DNA of 64,000 nucleotides, taken from Prunus persica (taxonomy: Eukaryota; Streptophyta; Magnoliopsida; Rosales; Rosaceae). The notes under the pieces were generated by a model that was not told the origin of the DNA, ran no database searches, and saw nothing but the letters and a program-made list of their open reading frames with translations. Position numbers and translations under genes: made by a program. The stretch covers positions 5,454,534 to 5,518,533 of the forward strand of contig NC_034011.1 of NCBI RefSeq assembly GCF_000346465.2, given 5' to 3'. Below are positions 12,277 through 24,490 of this stretch, in pieces (within the stretch, counting starts at the first letter, position 1; every line of letters starts with the position of its first letter).

Positions 12277-12654
12277 GAGCTTCCATTGAGGGATCCCTCA
12301 AATAAGCTTATTTGAGGGACACCTCTTGTAGGCCCCACTCCGGATTGTATTTCACTAATCCAAACCGTCTATTTTGTAGATACTCATTCAAAGATCATCC
12401 CTACAAAAAATCACTTGAATCCGATATCATTTGACCACTCAATAAAGTTATTGAAATTTTAGCATTTTCTTGAAGTACCGTGTTCATTGATTTTGTAAGA
12501 CACAATTGGATGTCGAAACGGTTTCCGATTAGGATGATCTATGAATGAAGACCTAAAAAATAGATGGTTTGGATCATTGGGAAAAAAATTGTAGGGTACC
12601 CTAAAGGGCGTCCCTCAAATAATTTTATTTGAGGGATCCCTCAATAGAAGGGGA

Positions 12655-12661
<7 letters not shown>
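12270..12661. mobile_element. MITE with about 36-bp TIRs, flanked on both sides by (TA)n
   Basis: Terminal inverted repeats begin ATACAG and contain ATTGAGGGATCCCTCAAATA at both ends (about 12270-12306 and the complement at about 12620-12661). Within each end, the sub-palindrome TTGAGGGATCCCTCAA is itself self-complementary. The element is bracketed by (TA)n runs (about 12243-12271 and 12659-12692). No coding capacity. A truncated relative lies at 2662-2806, also next to (TA)n. The behaviour resembles rice Micron-type MITEs that reside in TA microsatellites; family membership is inferred. Confidence 0.75.
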
Positions 12662-12695
<34 letters not shown>

Positions 12696-12988
12696 GAAGT
12701 CGCTAAACTAAAGCATTTGATCCATCGAAACAATTAACAAACTAGTAAGAAATGGCAGACCCAAAAGGGTTGGCAGATTTGAAGTGATGCAAATTTATAT
12801 CAAAATAAGTTCCATTCTTAACATTCTATTTCTACCGGATGCTCTGGTTTGCACTCTCTTTCTAGCTCAAATTAAGTTCGGGAGTGATTAACATTTTATT
12901 TTTATGCATCAGAAATTTTGGGAGTGATTAAGGACTTTTTGCTAATCCCAAGCAGCTCAAGTAGAATAGCTTGATGTACAACTCTCAA

Positions 12989-13125
12989 GAAAAACTTGTA
13001 TGTCATAGGGATAACACTGTTTTGCTACTTCTATTCAATCACATTCCGCCATGTGGGCTTGGCAGAAGAACATGGTTGATTAAAGATAGAGAAACAGTGT
13101 TATTCCCGAGACATGCAAGTTTTTC
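12989..13125. mobile_element. Foldback MITE, about 137 bp
   Basis: The left end GAAAAACTTGTATGTCATAG and the right end (complement GAAAAACTTGCATGTCTCGG) pair over about 36 bp with few mismatches; both arms continue into GGGATAACACTGTTT or its near match. The 25566-25640 region repeats part of this motif (GGGATAACACTATTTTGCTA), suggesting another member. No convincing target duplication was seen. Confidence 0.65.
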
Positions 13126-13292
13126 TATTACTTTTGGCATAAATATCTTATCTTTTACTTATGTGCTTTTAGTTAAATACATAAGTACTTTCAGCAGTAT
13201 TTATTTAAGTTGATGGTCATATATTTCCGAGACATGCATGTTTTTCTACTACTTTTGGCATAAATATCTTATCTTTCACTTGTGTGCTTTTA
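13103..13292 (+). repeat. About 121-bp tandem repeat at the left edge of segmental copy 2
   Basis: A unit beginning TTCCCGAGACATGC at 13103 is repeated from 13224. Each unit runs through the sequence with which the window itself starts (CTTATCTTTTACTTATGTGC). The second unit is split by the Tourist-like MITE at 13293-13772. The same sequence therefore occurs three times in the window (at 1, at about 13148, and at about 13268 resuming at 13773). Confidence 0.85.
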
Positions 13293-13772
13293 GGCTCCGT
13301 TTGGTTCATGGAACGAATTTGAGGGAAAATCATTTCCCATATCATTTCCTAAGGGATGGGAAATAGAAGATTCCTTTCCTACGTTTGGTAATGCTGGGAA
13401 AGTAATCGGAATATACCACTTTATTTTCTTTCCTATGTTTGTTTTGAGTAGGAATAAAAAATAAAGTTTGTATAAAATTTCAATTATACACATATTAAAT
13501 CAAATAAAAAAGGAATGCATTTAATGATATATTGTAATTCTAAATTGTTAATGGGGATAAAATGGTCATAAAAAATATTATTTAATGTTGGCTCATTTTT
13601 CCAAACTTTCCCATGAGGAGAGAAAACAAAACTCAAGTTTGGAGGATGGCTTCACTTTCCTCCCTACTTTCCTATGGGCCATGTAAGGATTTCTCATACC
13701 TGCACTTACCAAACATGAAAAAACAATGGATTTCCCATCCCAAGTCTCCTTTCTCATTAACCAAACGAAATC
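13293..13772. mobile_element. Tourist-like MITE (PIF/Harbinger type)
   Basis: Starts GGCTCCGTTTGGTT and ends AACCAAACGAAATC, inverted and matching over the GTTTGGTT core typical of Tourist elements. It is flanked by the 3-bp duplication TTA (13290-13292 and 13773-13775). The neighbouring tandem unit at about 13171-13180 shows the uninterrupted target, CTTTTAGTTAAATAC. No transposase. Confidence 0.85.
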
Positions 13773-16700
13773 TTAGTTAAATACATAAGTACTTTCAGCA
13801 GTATTTATTTAAGTTGATGACCATATATTCATCATGTGATATCAAATCAATGGACCATCTTAATACCCATTAATAAACTTCCAGCACACCTTCAATATCT
13901 TCCATCAACAACAAAGAAACCAGATGGGTCCCATATCTATCAAGAATTCTATAAGGTCTTCTTGAATCAAATTAGTTAATCAATTTAGTTAATCGTTGAA
14001 TTAAATTGATTAACTTGATCCAACGGTTAAGAGATAGAACCTTATCTAAGGACCATATATAAGGCCTTTACTATAGAATGACTCCCATATCTATAAATAA
14101 TATTATGGGTCATTTGCCTGATATCTTATTGTTTACGAGAAGACTTTAATGAGGAATTTAAAGTAAAAAAACTATTTGAAGTTATATCTTAATATTTGGT
14201 GGGCCGATACCTCATATAAAGTTATTGAAGGCTCCATAGGCTGAGGCCCATTATATTGTGACCTCTATTTCGTCCATTTCGATCCTGTTGTTGCCACTTG
14301 GTAATGGAGCTTATTCATTCGAAACAAAAGTTGCTACACGTTTTTGAATGAAGGAAAAAAATTATAGAGAAGGCTCTTATCAGTCCCGTTAAAGAAAAGG
14401 ACCTTAAAAAAATCAAAGTAGAATTTCAGCATGAAAAATGAATAAGGTAAATTGCCTGTTGTTAGACTGCATGCAAAAGAAGGATAAACCGAAATAAATT
14501 TGACAAATTCAATGAACACTACCTAAAAAATAAAAATGTAACATAATACATGAACGTTAAAATCATGAATGCTCATCACCCAATTTGAAAGAAATAAAAA
14601 AATTTCAGCTGTGTTATTCCAATATTGAAAAGAGAAATATTAACGATTCGAGAGCTACTTGGTACAAACTATTTTATTCGATGAGAGCTAAATATTTAAC
14701 GCGGAAATCAGATATTTTATTTGGGAGATCCAAGTGCATATATTGTTATGGTGGACAACATTTTTAAATTTACTTTTTAACAATATAATATTATAGGGAT
14801 TTTAAATAGTTTTAAAATCTTCGGCCATGGCCCCCTTGCTTTCCTCCAGGCTATATGAGACCACATGCATGAAGAGGAAGTGCATGTTCACCCAAGTTCC
14901 AATCCTGCAGTACTGATCTCCTGGATGGCAAATCTGTGTATGGTTATAGGTTCAGTGTGTTTTGGAGTTATATTTTATATCAACCAAAACTAATGTTATG
15001 TGCCGGAGACAAGTCCTTCACGTGTGCCTCTTTGTGGGGATATTGCCTTGCCAAACACAAACGAAAAATATGCATGGTTGGAATCAAGCACTTCACTTTC
15101 TTTAAAATTATTAAGGGCTTTGAAGAGGTCAACTGTACAGAGGATTAATAATTTTTGCATACAAAGGATGTATAGATCGCTATATAAAATAATTCTTTTC
15201 ACCGATATGTCTCTATATAGGACGTTTCTTTTACAATAGTCTTTCACATTTGATAGAGGGCGAAATGCATGTGTTCTAGAGAGTATTACGCTTGTAAGCT
15301 CTTTTGCCTCATAGTTTATATAGAATATGGTTCTCATTCACTAGTAGGTGAAATGTTATGAGGACTTGAGGGCTCCGGACCTTCATGTGCAATTGTCAAT
15401 AGGGTACCTTTCATTTTCTTCCTGTCTTCAATTAAGCATTAGAGGCAGTGGCGTCTGAAAGTGTTGACCTAAAGCCGACCAGCCAATAACCTTTGTATGG
15501 TCAACATTGATTCAGACACAGGTACATTGTTGGCGATGAGAATCGGACCTACTAGAACTTGAAGGTCTTCTGTCAGCTGGTTATCAGAAAATACATAGGA
15601 TTTTTAGACATTGCACAGTCCACCAAAAAACAGAAATATAAACTACTTGCAAAAGTTGCAATTACGACATACATCCGCATTAGAGGATGGAAGCTTTGCA
15701 ATAATATTTAGAAAAAAATTGGGCTTCTCCACCTATTGCCAAATAATTTTGAATTGGATACTTGTATTCTAATATGGTATCGTAGCTTAAATGACGCCAA
15801 CATCGGAGAACTAGATTTTTGCCTAATACTTTAATGATAGGTTATAATGAGGTGGTCCTTAATAGCCGTCTGATCAAATGCAGAGTTCTTATGGGACTAT
15901 TGAATTGGACACCCTCATTATAGAAGCTCCCATAGTTTAAATAATCTTGGGCCTCTCCCCTCATTTCGAATTGATTTTGGTATTAGAGCATGTTATCGTC
16001 ATTTTTTAACTCTAAACCCAAAAAACGACACACTTGTGTAATACTATAGGTACAAAATCAGAACCAAATAGCAAGGGGTTTGTAACGCAAGTAATTAAGA
16101 GTAGTTACCCATGCACTTAAAGCCTTGTGTTCGAATCTCCCCTCCCTTGTTATCAATTGGGATCATAATCATTAAGCTTACGAACAATTATAGCCGCATA
16201 ATTCAGTGGGTGTGGGAAGTAATTTCGACATTAGGTATTTAGGGCTCGTGGAGATTCTTTAGAGACCTAATTAAATATTGGACAAAATGTGCTGAATAAG
16301 AGGAGCATGTGCTAGAATGTCTTCTGTTGTTAAGTTATTGTAACCCTAACGATCGGACAATGCATTATTCTTTTAGTTTTGTTGGTTTAAGTCTTTGTCT
16401 CTCTTCCCATTACCCCAATTATTATTGTAGGAGAAATCAGTTTAAGAGATGTCCATGCACATGCGTCATATGCAATGTACTAAAAATATTTTAGGTTTTC
16501 TTTGATTTGGTCCAACATCAACCACACACCATTCCATAATTAGACTTCAAACTGAAGCTAAATACCCGATCATTCTGATACAACAATCTTTTAAAGGATA
16601 TAAGTAGGCATTAATTATGTGAAGGAGCTTGAAATATATTAGATTTTCTAATGATTATATGATGTTTAGGATAATAATTAACGGCTTAATAATAGAGCTG

Positions 16701-17349
16701 CTAATTAAGAACTAGATAATTTAAGTATCAATTTTCTTTGGGGGGGAGTCATCCCATGGTCTTATTGATGTAGAATCTCTAGATTGTGTTTATTTTTTTT
16801 CAGTTGTAATTTTTTATTGATCTCATATCACTGAAGATTCTTGACTTTGGAGAGATATATATATATATATCGTTGTCTGCAGTTTGTAGGACCGTTGATG
16901 ATTATATATATTTGGTAAATTTTGACTCAACATGTGCAGAAGTATAGATTCATTAGAACATTGACCAAAAAAAAAAAAAAAGAATCATTAGAACAAGGCT
17001 ATTTTCACCCCTAAATTGACATAGAGAAGAAATATACGTGTTATGATTTTCACTTCTTTTTCCTCACCTTTAAATATAATCAATAATGTTAAACTCACCA
17101 AATTTATTCTTCCAATTTTTACACCAAATGATGTATGAATATTTTACTTATTGTTAGAGATTTGAATCAATAAACACATCTACATTATTTGGTATGAAGA
17201 ATGAATTCGTGGTGACCTTGACCCTAGCAGTAGTCCCAAGATGATTCACCAATAATTTTTCTTTCTATTGTCCAGGGTAAATTATGTTAGAAAATTAGAT
17301 TGTCACCCTCAGATAAGTTGATTTTTTAACGGTTTTTATCACCAATTAA

Positions 17350-18420
17350 TAGTCGATGAACTTTTCACAAGTCTTCATTTAAGTCATCAAACTTACAAAT
17401 TAATAATGCGGTCCTTAATTTTTTAGTCCACGCATCAATTTAGTCCCTCTTATCGCATTCCATCAAAATCTTCGTTAAAACTAGCCACTAAACCAACTTT
17501 AAAGGGGTTCTTTTGTCAAAATACAACCTATCCACCCATGGCACAAAGTAAATCTCACGTATATATTTTGCTCAACAAAGCAATATGTTCTCCTTGGTGT
17601 GGACCCCAATGTGAAACCCTAATTGGAGAGAAAAAAAATGTCAGATTTAGGACTAAAATGAGCCATATTTAGATGATAATATTCCTTTAAAGTTGGTCAC
17701 ACCATGACATGTGTGACCAATTTTATTCAAATTTTGTCGAAATGCAACAATTGGGACCAAATAGATGTGTAGACCAAAAAATGAAGGACTACATTTATTG
17801 ATTTGAGAGTTTGAGAACTAAAATGAGGACTTTTAAAAGGGGAAAAAAACACTTTTGGTCCCTATAGTTTACCACTCTTACCACTAAAGTCCCTAATGGT
17901 TTCAATTTGATCAATTTTGTCCTTGTAGTTTGAATTTTAAGCAATTCAAGGACAATTCCCAATTTCTCTTCCCATTGAGGGGCATTCCCCCCTCTCTCAT
18001 CAAACTCCAACCCTAATTCCATGCATTGCCCAAAACCTCTCCTCATGAACCCAAATTCCCAAAAACAAAATCTCGAGATTAAGACTAAAAAAAAGTCACA
18101 AGATTGGACATAAGGGATTTCGAGACTTGAGAGTTGAAGAAACCTACTGAAGGGCTGCTAGGGTGGTTGTGGGAGAGGTTGGGGAGTGGCTACAAGATTG
18201 GACCAAAATACCCCTATATGTGAAAAGAAATTAAAGTAATTTGATATAATAAATTGAGGATTAATTATATTTAGATTGCTTCGAATTCAAACTACAAGAA
18301 CAAAATTGATCAAATTGATGAAACTACATGGACTTTAATAATAAAAAATAATAAACTACAAGAACCAAAAATGATTTTTTGTCTTTAAAAAGTTCACTGA
18401 CCACTTGCGAAATTTTTTAA
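17350..18420. mobile_element. Nested TIR elements, copy 2
   Basis: Counterpart of the nested pair at 3300-4388, with the same outer and inner inverted arms and the same internal junctions plus small indels. Confidence 0.7.
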
Positions 18421-19356
18421 ATTTATTTTTATAATTCTGATTTTAGATTAGGCTTTGATTACGTAGTCATTCTTTGTTAGATACATTATTTTGGATTACA
18501 AAGTTGTTTAATATTTTATATATGTACCTTCGTGTATAGTCATAATAACGCACTTAACCAAAAGGACCAAAATCAAAATCCAATTAATCTAACATGAGCT
18601 TAGTAAAAAAAGAAAAAATAGTCTTATCAAAGAATGGAAATTCTAAATGAATAGTCAAACTGATCTTCTTCGTGGAACATGAACTCAAAGTCCTTCTAAT
18701 CTACGCAGAAGAATAGAACCAAGGTGTGCAAGACGACATTTGGGAACAAAATAAAAGCACATCGGGTCACAAACGAATGCCAAACTTAAAACAAATTGAT
18801 TAGCTTAGCAAATTTCAACCAGACAGGTTGTTTACAGTTAGCTAGCTAGGGCCCTCTTTGAGACTTTGTTTGGGGTTTCAGCAAAAGCACCCATTGAACT
18901 ACTTTATCGTGACTCTGGTTCCCAGTACGATTATCTTTTGGTTCCCAACACATAACATGCAAAAATTTTATGGCAACAACAAATGCTGGATGTACAAAGT
19001 GTCGTACATCCTTTTAATTAGTCCTCTTGTTTGCCCTATATCTTGAATAAACCATCAACATGGGAGGTGTGGCTCCCATCACATGCATGTAATCCATACA
19101 AATGGTGCTCAAACTAATAACTTTTTTCGTTTTGTATTTATAAATTTTAAGGCACTTAATTGTTAGATGCTTTGGTTCTATCCAAAATATGGATAAAGCA
19201 ACGAACTGAATTATGTAGCCAAGCCCACTTGGGTTTTCTCGAGCTATGTCCACTAGAATCTGTAGCGGAGTCAGAAATTTTTAGAGGGTTTTAAACTGTT
19301 GAAGATTGGCTCATTATAGGATGCGGGAGGAAGAAGAAACTAGCGATTGTAGCAAG

Positions 19357-19590
19357 TGTTGGCGTGACTTGTGAATATTGACTTACTTTCCTTACACACC
19401 AAGAATTCCTATTATAATTGTAATTGATTTACTTTAATTCCTGATTTCCTACTGCAAATAGATTTAGGAATTTATTATTTACTTGCCCATTCAGGTTTCG
19501 TTGTATTATAAATATGACCTCCTACAAGGAGAAGAATACACAGAAAATTCCCACAAGCAAATATTCTCTCATAGTTTTCATATTTTAGCA
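19357..19590 (+). repeat. Element A 5' LTR
   Basis: 234 bp, TG...CA ends. A TATTATAAATA motif at about 19502 is the probable TATA box. Confidence 0.95.
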
Positions 19591-19602
19591 TGGTATCAGA
19601 GC
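19591..19602 (+). other. Element A primer-binding site (initiator tRNA-Met)
   Basis: TGGTATCAGAGC directly follows the LTR with no spacer. Confidence 0.9.
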
Positions 19603-19649
19603 GGCGATCTTGGAATTGCTGACTCTAGTTTCAAACCTCCGCCGCTGCT

Positions 19650-22600
19650 ATGGGGGTTGATGATTTTTTCAACCCTCATGGAGGTAGCACCACCGACTCC
19701 TTCTCTCATTCTCCACCAACCATCGTTGAGTTGAGTGCCCAGATGGCTCCGCTCCTATAGATGCAGACTTTGACCCCGAACCCGATCCAGAATCAAGATC
19801 CTCTTTTGACGACCCCGACTCCGACCCCGACTATTTCGACGACGACCCCGACCCCGACTCCGAAGACGACCCCGACCCCCACTCCGATGATGACCCCAAC
19901 CCCGAATTTGTCTCTGATTCAGATCCTGATCCCGATTTCGACTCCGACTCCGACCCCGACTCAGGCTCAGATTCCAATCCCAATTCCTACTCAACTTGTA
20001 TCCTATGCATCTTCCGCTGCACAGATTATGACTTCTAGACTAACGACCCCGACACATGGACCAGATTGCGCATATTGTGGTGATCCGAGACACACTTGTG
20101 AGACTTGTTTTAAATCGCATGGCTACCCCAATTGGTGGGCTACTCTTACATATCAAGGACAATGCAATTTGACCAGTAATGGTACTGGTTATGGATTCCA
20201 TACTTCAGATAAGATTGATTCCAGGAGCTGGATTGATTCCGGTGCAACTGATCATATGACGTTTGATCCTGATGATTTTCTGAATACTACACAACCTCGA
20301 CGAACCTGTATTGCAAATGCCAATGGTGTTACTTATCCTGTGACAGGGGCTGGCACTGTTGCACTCTCATCCTCTCTCACACTGTCTAATACTTTATTTG
20401 TTCCATCTTTATCCACTAAATTGTTGTCAGTTAGTCAGCTTACTGAACAATTGAATTGTTGTGTACTCATTTATCCGAGTTTTTGTTTGCTTCAGGATAT
20501 TCACACTAAGGAGATTCTTGGTCGTGGTACTAAGAGATGGGGGCTATATTATGTCGATGACTTCAGTCCCGGCATGGCTAACAGCGTGACACATCCCTTT
20601 GATAGCAAACAAAAGAAAATCTGGTTGTGGCACCGTCGATTAGGACATCCGTCTTTTAGTTATATGAAGCATCTTATACCAGATTTATTCTCAGATTTCA
20701 AGGACTCTGACTTCACATGTGATACTTGTATTTTGGCCAAGAGTCACCGTGTGCCCTACCCGTTGAGTACGAACAAGTGTACTACTCCATTTACGTTAAT
20801 TCACTCTGATGTCTGGGGACCTTCTCCTATCACTGCTCATTCTGGTGTTCGATGGTTTGTCACATTCATCGATGATTGTACACGGATGACATGGCTTTAT
20901 TTGCTGAAGAATAAAAATGAAGTGTTTTCCTGTTTTCAGTCCTTCCACAAACAGATGAAAACTCAGTTTAATGCTCAAATCCAGATTCTTCGCTCAGACA
21001 ATGGTGGAGAATTTGTCAATCATGACTTTCAGACTTCTTTCCAACAACATAGTATTATCCATGAGACGACTTGTCATCAGACACCACAACAAAATGGTGT
21101 TGCTGAACGAAAGAATCGACATCTTCTTGAAACCGCCCGAGCACTTCTGATTGGCGCTCATGTTCCTCGCCATCACTGGGATGATGCTATTGTCACCGCA
21201 GTTCATCTGATCAACCGCATGCCTTCTAGTATACTGACCTTTAAAACTCCCTTACAGGTGCTTGCACAACACAGACCTCTGCCTTTTGTTTTGGTACTCA
21301 CACCCCGAATCTTTGGATGTGTGGCTTTCATTCATCTCCACAAAAATCAACGTAGCAAACTTGATCCATGTGCGCTTCGTTGTGTTTTTGTGGGTTATGC
21401 CACTCATCAGAAAGGCTACCGCTGTTATCACCCTCCTATCCAACGAACCTATGTCACTTTGGATGTGACCTTTCTGGAATCTGAGCTGTTCTTCTATGAC
21501 CCATCATCCAATTCTACACTTCATGGGGAGATACGAAGTGAAGAGCAGAATTGGAGGGACTTGGAAAATAAAGAAATTCTCCTTTATACAGAAATGATTG
21601 ATCATTCCGAGTCTGGAGCACGAGATTACTCTCTGTCGAAAAGCGACCAATCCCCCATTCATAGCAATCAATTGCCTGACCCACCTGATCATGCGAAGAT
21701 ATTTCTGATCCGAGTCTCACACCTACAGACAATACAGAACAACAAGATGAAGACCCCTCCTCTAACTCAACAGTACCAACAGACCAATCTCCTGAGAATA
21801 TCCTTGAGGTAACTACTCCTACTAGACTTATGCATTTAGATGATAAAACTATTGGATATCAATTACCTTTCAGGCAAAATCGTGGGAAGCCACCAAACCG
21901 TTATTCACCTGATATTGGCAAGACATCCAAGTATCCAATTGCAAATCATGTATCCACTGAGAAGCTGTCTGAACCACTCAAGGCTTTTGTGCATCAGTTT
22001 TCTGCTATCCATATTCCAACCAAGGTCTCTAAAGCATTGAAAGATCCTAAGTGGGTCCAAGCTATAAAAGAGGAGATGAAAGCCCTTGAGAAAAATCAAA
22101 CTTGGACATTGGAGACTATACCCCGAGAAAAAAAGACTATCGGATGTAGATGGGTGTTTACTATAAAACACAATGCAGATGGATATATCGAGCGATACAA
22201 GACAAGACTTGTGGCAAAAGGGTACACACAGACCTATGGTATAGACTATGAAGAAACCTTTGCTCCAGTTGCAAAGTTAAAAACCGTCAGACTCTTATTG
22301 TCCCTAGCAGCTAATTTGGATTGGCCACTACACCAGTTTGATGTAAAGAATGCTTTTCTACATGACGAACTCACGGAGGAGGTGTACATGGGCATTCCTC
22401 CTGGATATAATACTACTCAGACTGGAACAGTTTGCAGGTTACGAAAAGCATTGTATGGATTGAAACAGTCACCACGTGCATGGTTTGGACGGTTCATCAT
22501 GGCAATGAAGAACAATGGTTTCAAACAGTGCAACTCAGATCATACTCTGTTCTTGAAACATCGAAAAGGAAAGGTAACAGCATTAATAATCTATGTTGAT

Positions 22601-23548
22601 GATATGATTATTACTGGGAATGATAAACAGGAAATATCACAGCTACAAGACTATCTGGCTACGGAGTTTGAGATGAAGGATCTAGGTGGACTCAAGTATT
22701 TCTTGGGAATTGAGGTGGCTCGATCGCAGCAAGGCATATGTTTCTCTCAAAGGAAATATGTCTTAGACTTGTTGACAGACACAGGAATGCTAGATTGTAA
22801 ACCTGCGGACACTCCTATTGTTCAGAATCATCATCTTGGAGAATATCCGAATCAAGTTCCAACTAACAAAGGAAGATACCAAAGGTTAGTGGGAAGATTG
22901 ATCTATTTGTCACATACTCGACCAGACATTGCTTATGCGGTGAGCGTTGTCAGTCAATTTATGCACTCTCCAAGTGAAGACCATATGAATGCAGTTCTTC
23001 GGATACTTAGATATTTGAAGTCTGCACCTGGAAAAGGACTTATGTTCTCAAAGCATGGTCATCTAAATATTGATGGATATTCAGATGCAGATTGGGCAGG
23101 TAATGTAACAGATAGAAAATCCACATCAGGTTACTTCACATTCGTGGGAGGTAATTTGGTGACATGGAGAAGCAAGAAACAGAATGTAGTAGCTTTATCC
23201 AGTGCAGAAGCCTAGTTCAGAGGCATGACTAAAAGGATTTGTGAACTTCTTTGGTTAAGAAAGTTGCTTACTGAACTTGGGTATAAACCTACATCCACAA
23301 TGAATCTCTTTTGTGACAACAAGGCTGCTATAGCCATTGCACAGAATCCGGTTCAGCATGATCGTACTAAATATGTTGAGGTGGATCGACACTTCATCGA
23401 ACAAAAGCTTGAGGCTAAAGTGTTTCAGTTTCCCTTTGTGAAATCCGATGATCAATTGGAGGATATTTTGACAAAGGCGATTTCCAGTAAAGCATTCCAC
23501 AATTCACTAGATCAGTTGGGCATTGGCGACATCTATGCACCAACGTGA
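19650..23548 (+). pseudogene. Element A gag remnant plus pol (protease, integrase, RT, RNase H)
   Basis: The gag start at 19650 resembles that of element B but stops at TAG 19758-19760. An open frame resumes at 19761 and runs to 21812. It has a Thr-Pro repeat tract (about residues 20-80), a CX2CX4HX4C zinc knuckle (C103 to C116), the protease motif D159-S-G-A and an integrase with an H-H-C-C box and catalytic D, D, E (HSDVWG, LRSDNGGEF, NGVAERKN). A frameshift near 21690 moves the frame to 21830-23215, with the RT catalytic YVDD. A further stop (TAG in AEA-stop-FRGM, 23213-23215) precedes the RNase H end at 23548. The bulk of the gag capsid domain present in element B is missing: ASSAAQI is joined almost directly to the zinc-knuckle region. 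The element cannot make its own capsid protein. Confidence 0.9.
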
Positions 23549-23555
23549 GGGGGAG

Positions 23556-23789
23556 TGTTGGCGTGACTTGTGGATATTGACTTACTTTCCTTACACACCA
23601 AGAATTCCTATTATAATTGTAATTGATTTACTTTAATTCCTGATTTCCTACTGCAAATAGATTTAGGAATTTATTATTTACTTGCCCATTCAGGTTTCGT
23701 TGTATTATAAATATGACCTCCTACAAGGAGAAGAATACACAGAAAATTCCCACAAACAAATATTCTCTCATAGTTTTCATATTTTAGCA
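23556..23789 (+). repeat. Element A 3' LTR
   Basis: 234 bp, nearly identical to 19357-19590; followed by the target duplication GCAAG. Confidence 0.95.
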
Positions 23790-23794
23790 GCAAG

Positions 23795-24490
23795 GTGTTG
23801 CAGTGGAGGAGAAAAGTCGCAAGAAATGAGCAACAACGTGCAGGCGACTGGTCAGTTTTAACAGAGAGCAGCGAAGTCGTGAACTTCTCTAAGCAACCGG
23901 TCGTTATCGGTCGGTCGCGTGAATAGTATTGAACGTGCTTTGGCGTTTTTGGCATGCTTGACTTGGTTTTCCTATTATTTTTGGGTTTTCTAGCTTAATT
24001 TAATAGGGTTTTAGTTTCCTATTCCTAGTTAACTTGTAGCAAAAGTGCTATGCATTATAAATAAGACTTTTAAGGGCTAGGTTAATGGCAAGAGAATTCA
24101 AGAGGGAATTCAAGGGCATCAAGGGTTTGAGCAAAGGGTGAGAGAAAAGCTAAGGGGGTTCTTGTGAGAGTTAAGGGGGTTCAAGTTGTAACCAAAATTG
24201 TTCTTACATACTAGTGAATTTCTCGAGTGGATCACTAAGAGGACGTAGGCACGAGGCCGAACCTCTATAATTTTTTGTGTTCTTGTGTGTTTGTTTTCTC
24301 TTTTTGGTGTACATGTGTTTTATTCTCAAAGGAGTTTGTGTGTGTCTCGTCGCATAGTCCATCAATGACAAGATCTTGGAGCGTTTCCGCACAACACCCA
24401 AACCTTCATGTTTCAAACAACTCCCCATGCCACTGGAGAAAGTAAGCTTCTTGTATAGCTTTCGTATAACAATGGTATTTAATTACTTAC
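23795..24490 (+). repeat. Degenerate LTR-like block, copy 2
   Basis: Homologue of 5226-5990, cut at its left by element A. It retains the TATA-like CATTATAAATAAG and the GGACGTAGGCACGAGG stretch. Confidence 0.35.

Larger units (their letters stand above)
19357..23789 (+). mobile_element. Copia element A, full-length with internal gag deletion
   Basis: Two 234-bp LTRs (19357-19590 and 23556-23789) begin TGTTGG and end TTAGCA and differ at about two positions by eye. The target duplication is GCAAG (19352-19356, 23790-23794). The primer-binding site TGGTATCAGAGC (19591-19602) matches the initiator tRNA-Met type, and a purine tract (GAGGGGGAG) precedes the 3' LTR. Domain order protease, integrase, reverse transcriptase, RNase H marks it as Ty1/copia. 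It is of the same family as 47150-52321 but about 740 bp shorter, because most of gag is missing. Confidence 0.95.

Noticed and set aside
12042..12338. Frames with Tyr-Ile repeats on both strands
   Set aside because: Translation of a (TA)n microsatellite beside a MITE.
19755..19994. Minus-strand Arg/Ser-rich frame opposite the Thr-Pro repeat
   Set aside because: Shadow of a CCCCGACTCCGAC-type repeat inside element A.
21262..22171. Several antisense or alternate-frame proteins inside element A
   Set aside because: Shadows of the integrase/RT reading frames.
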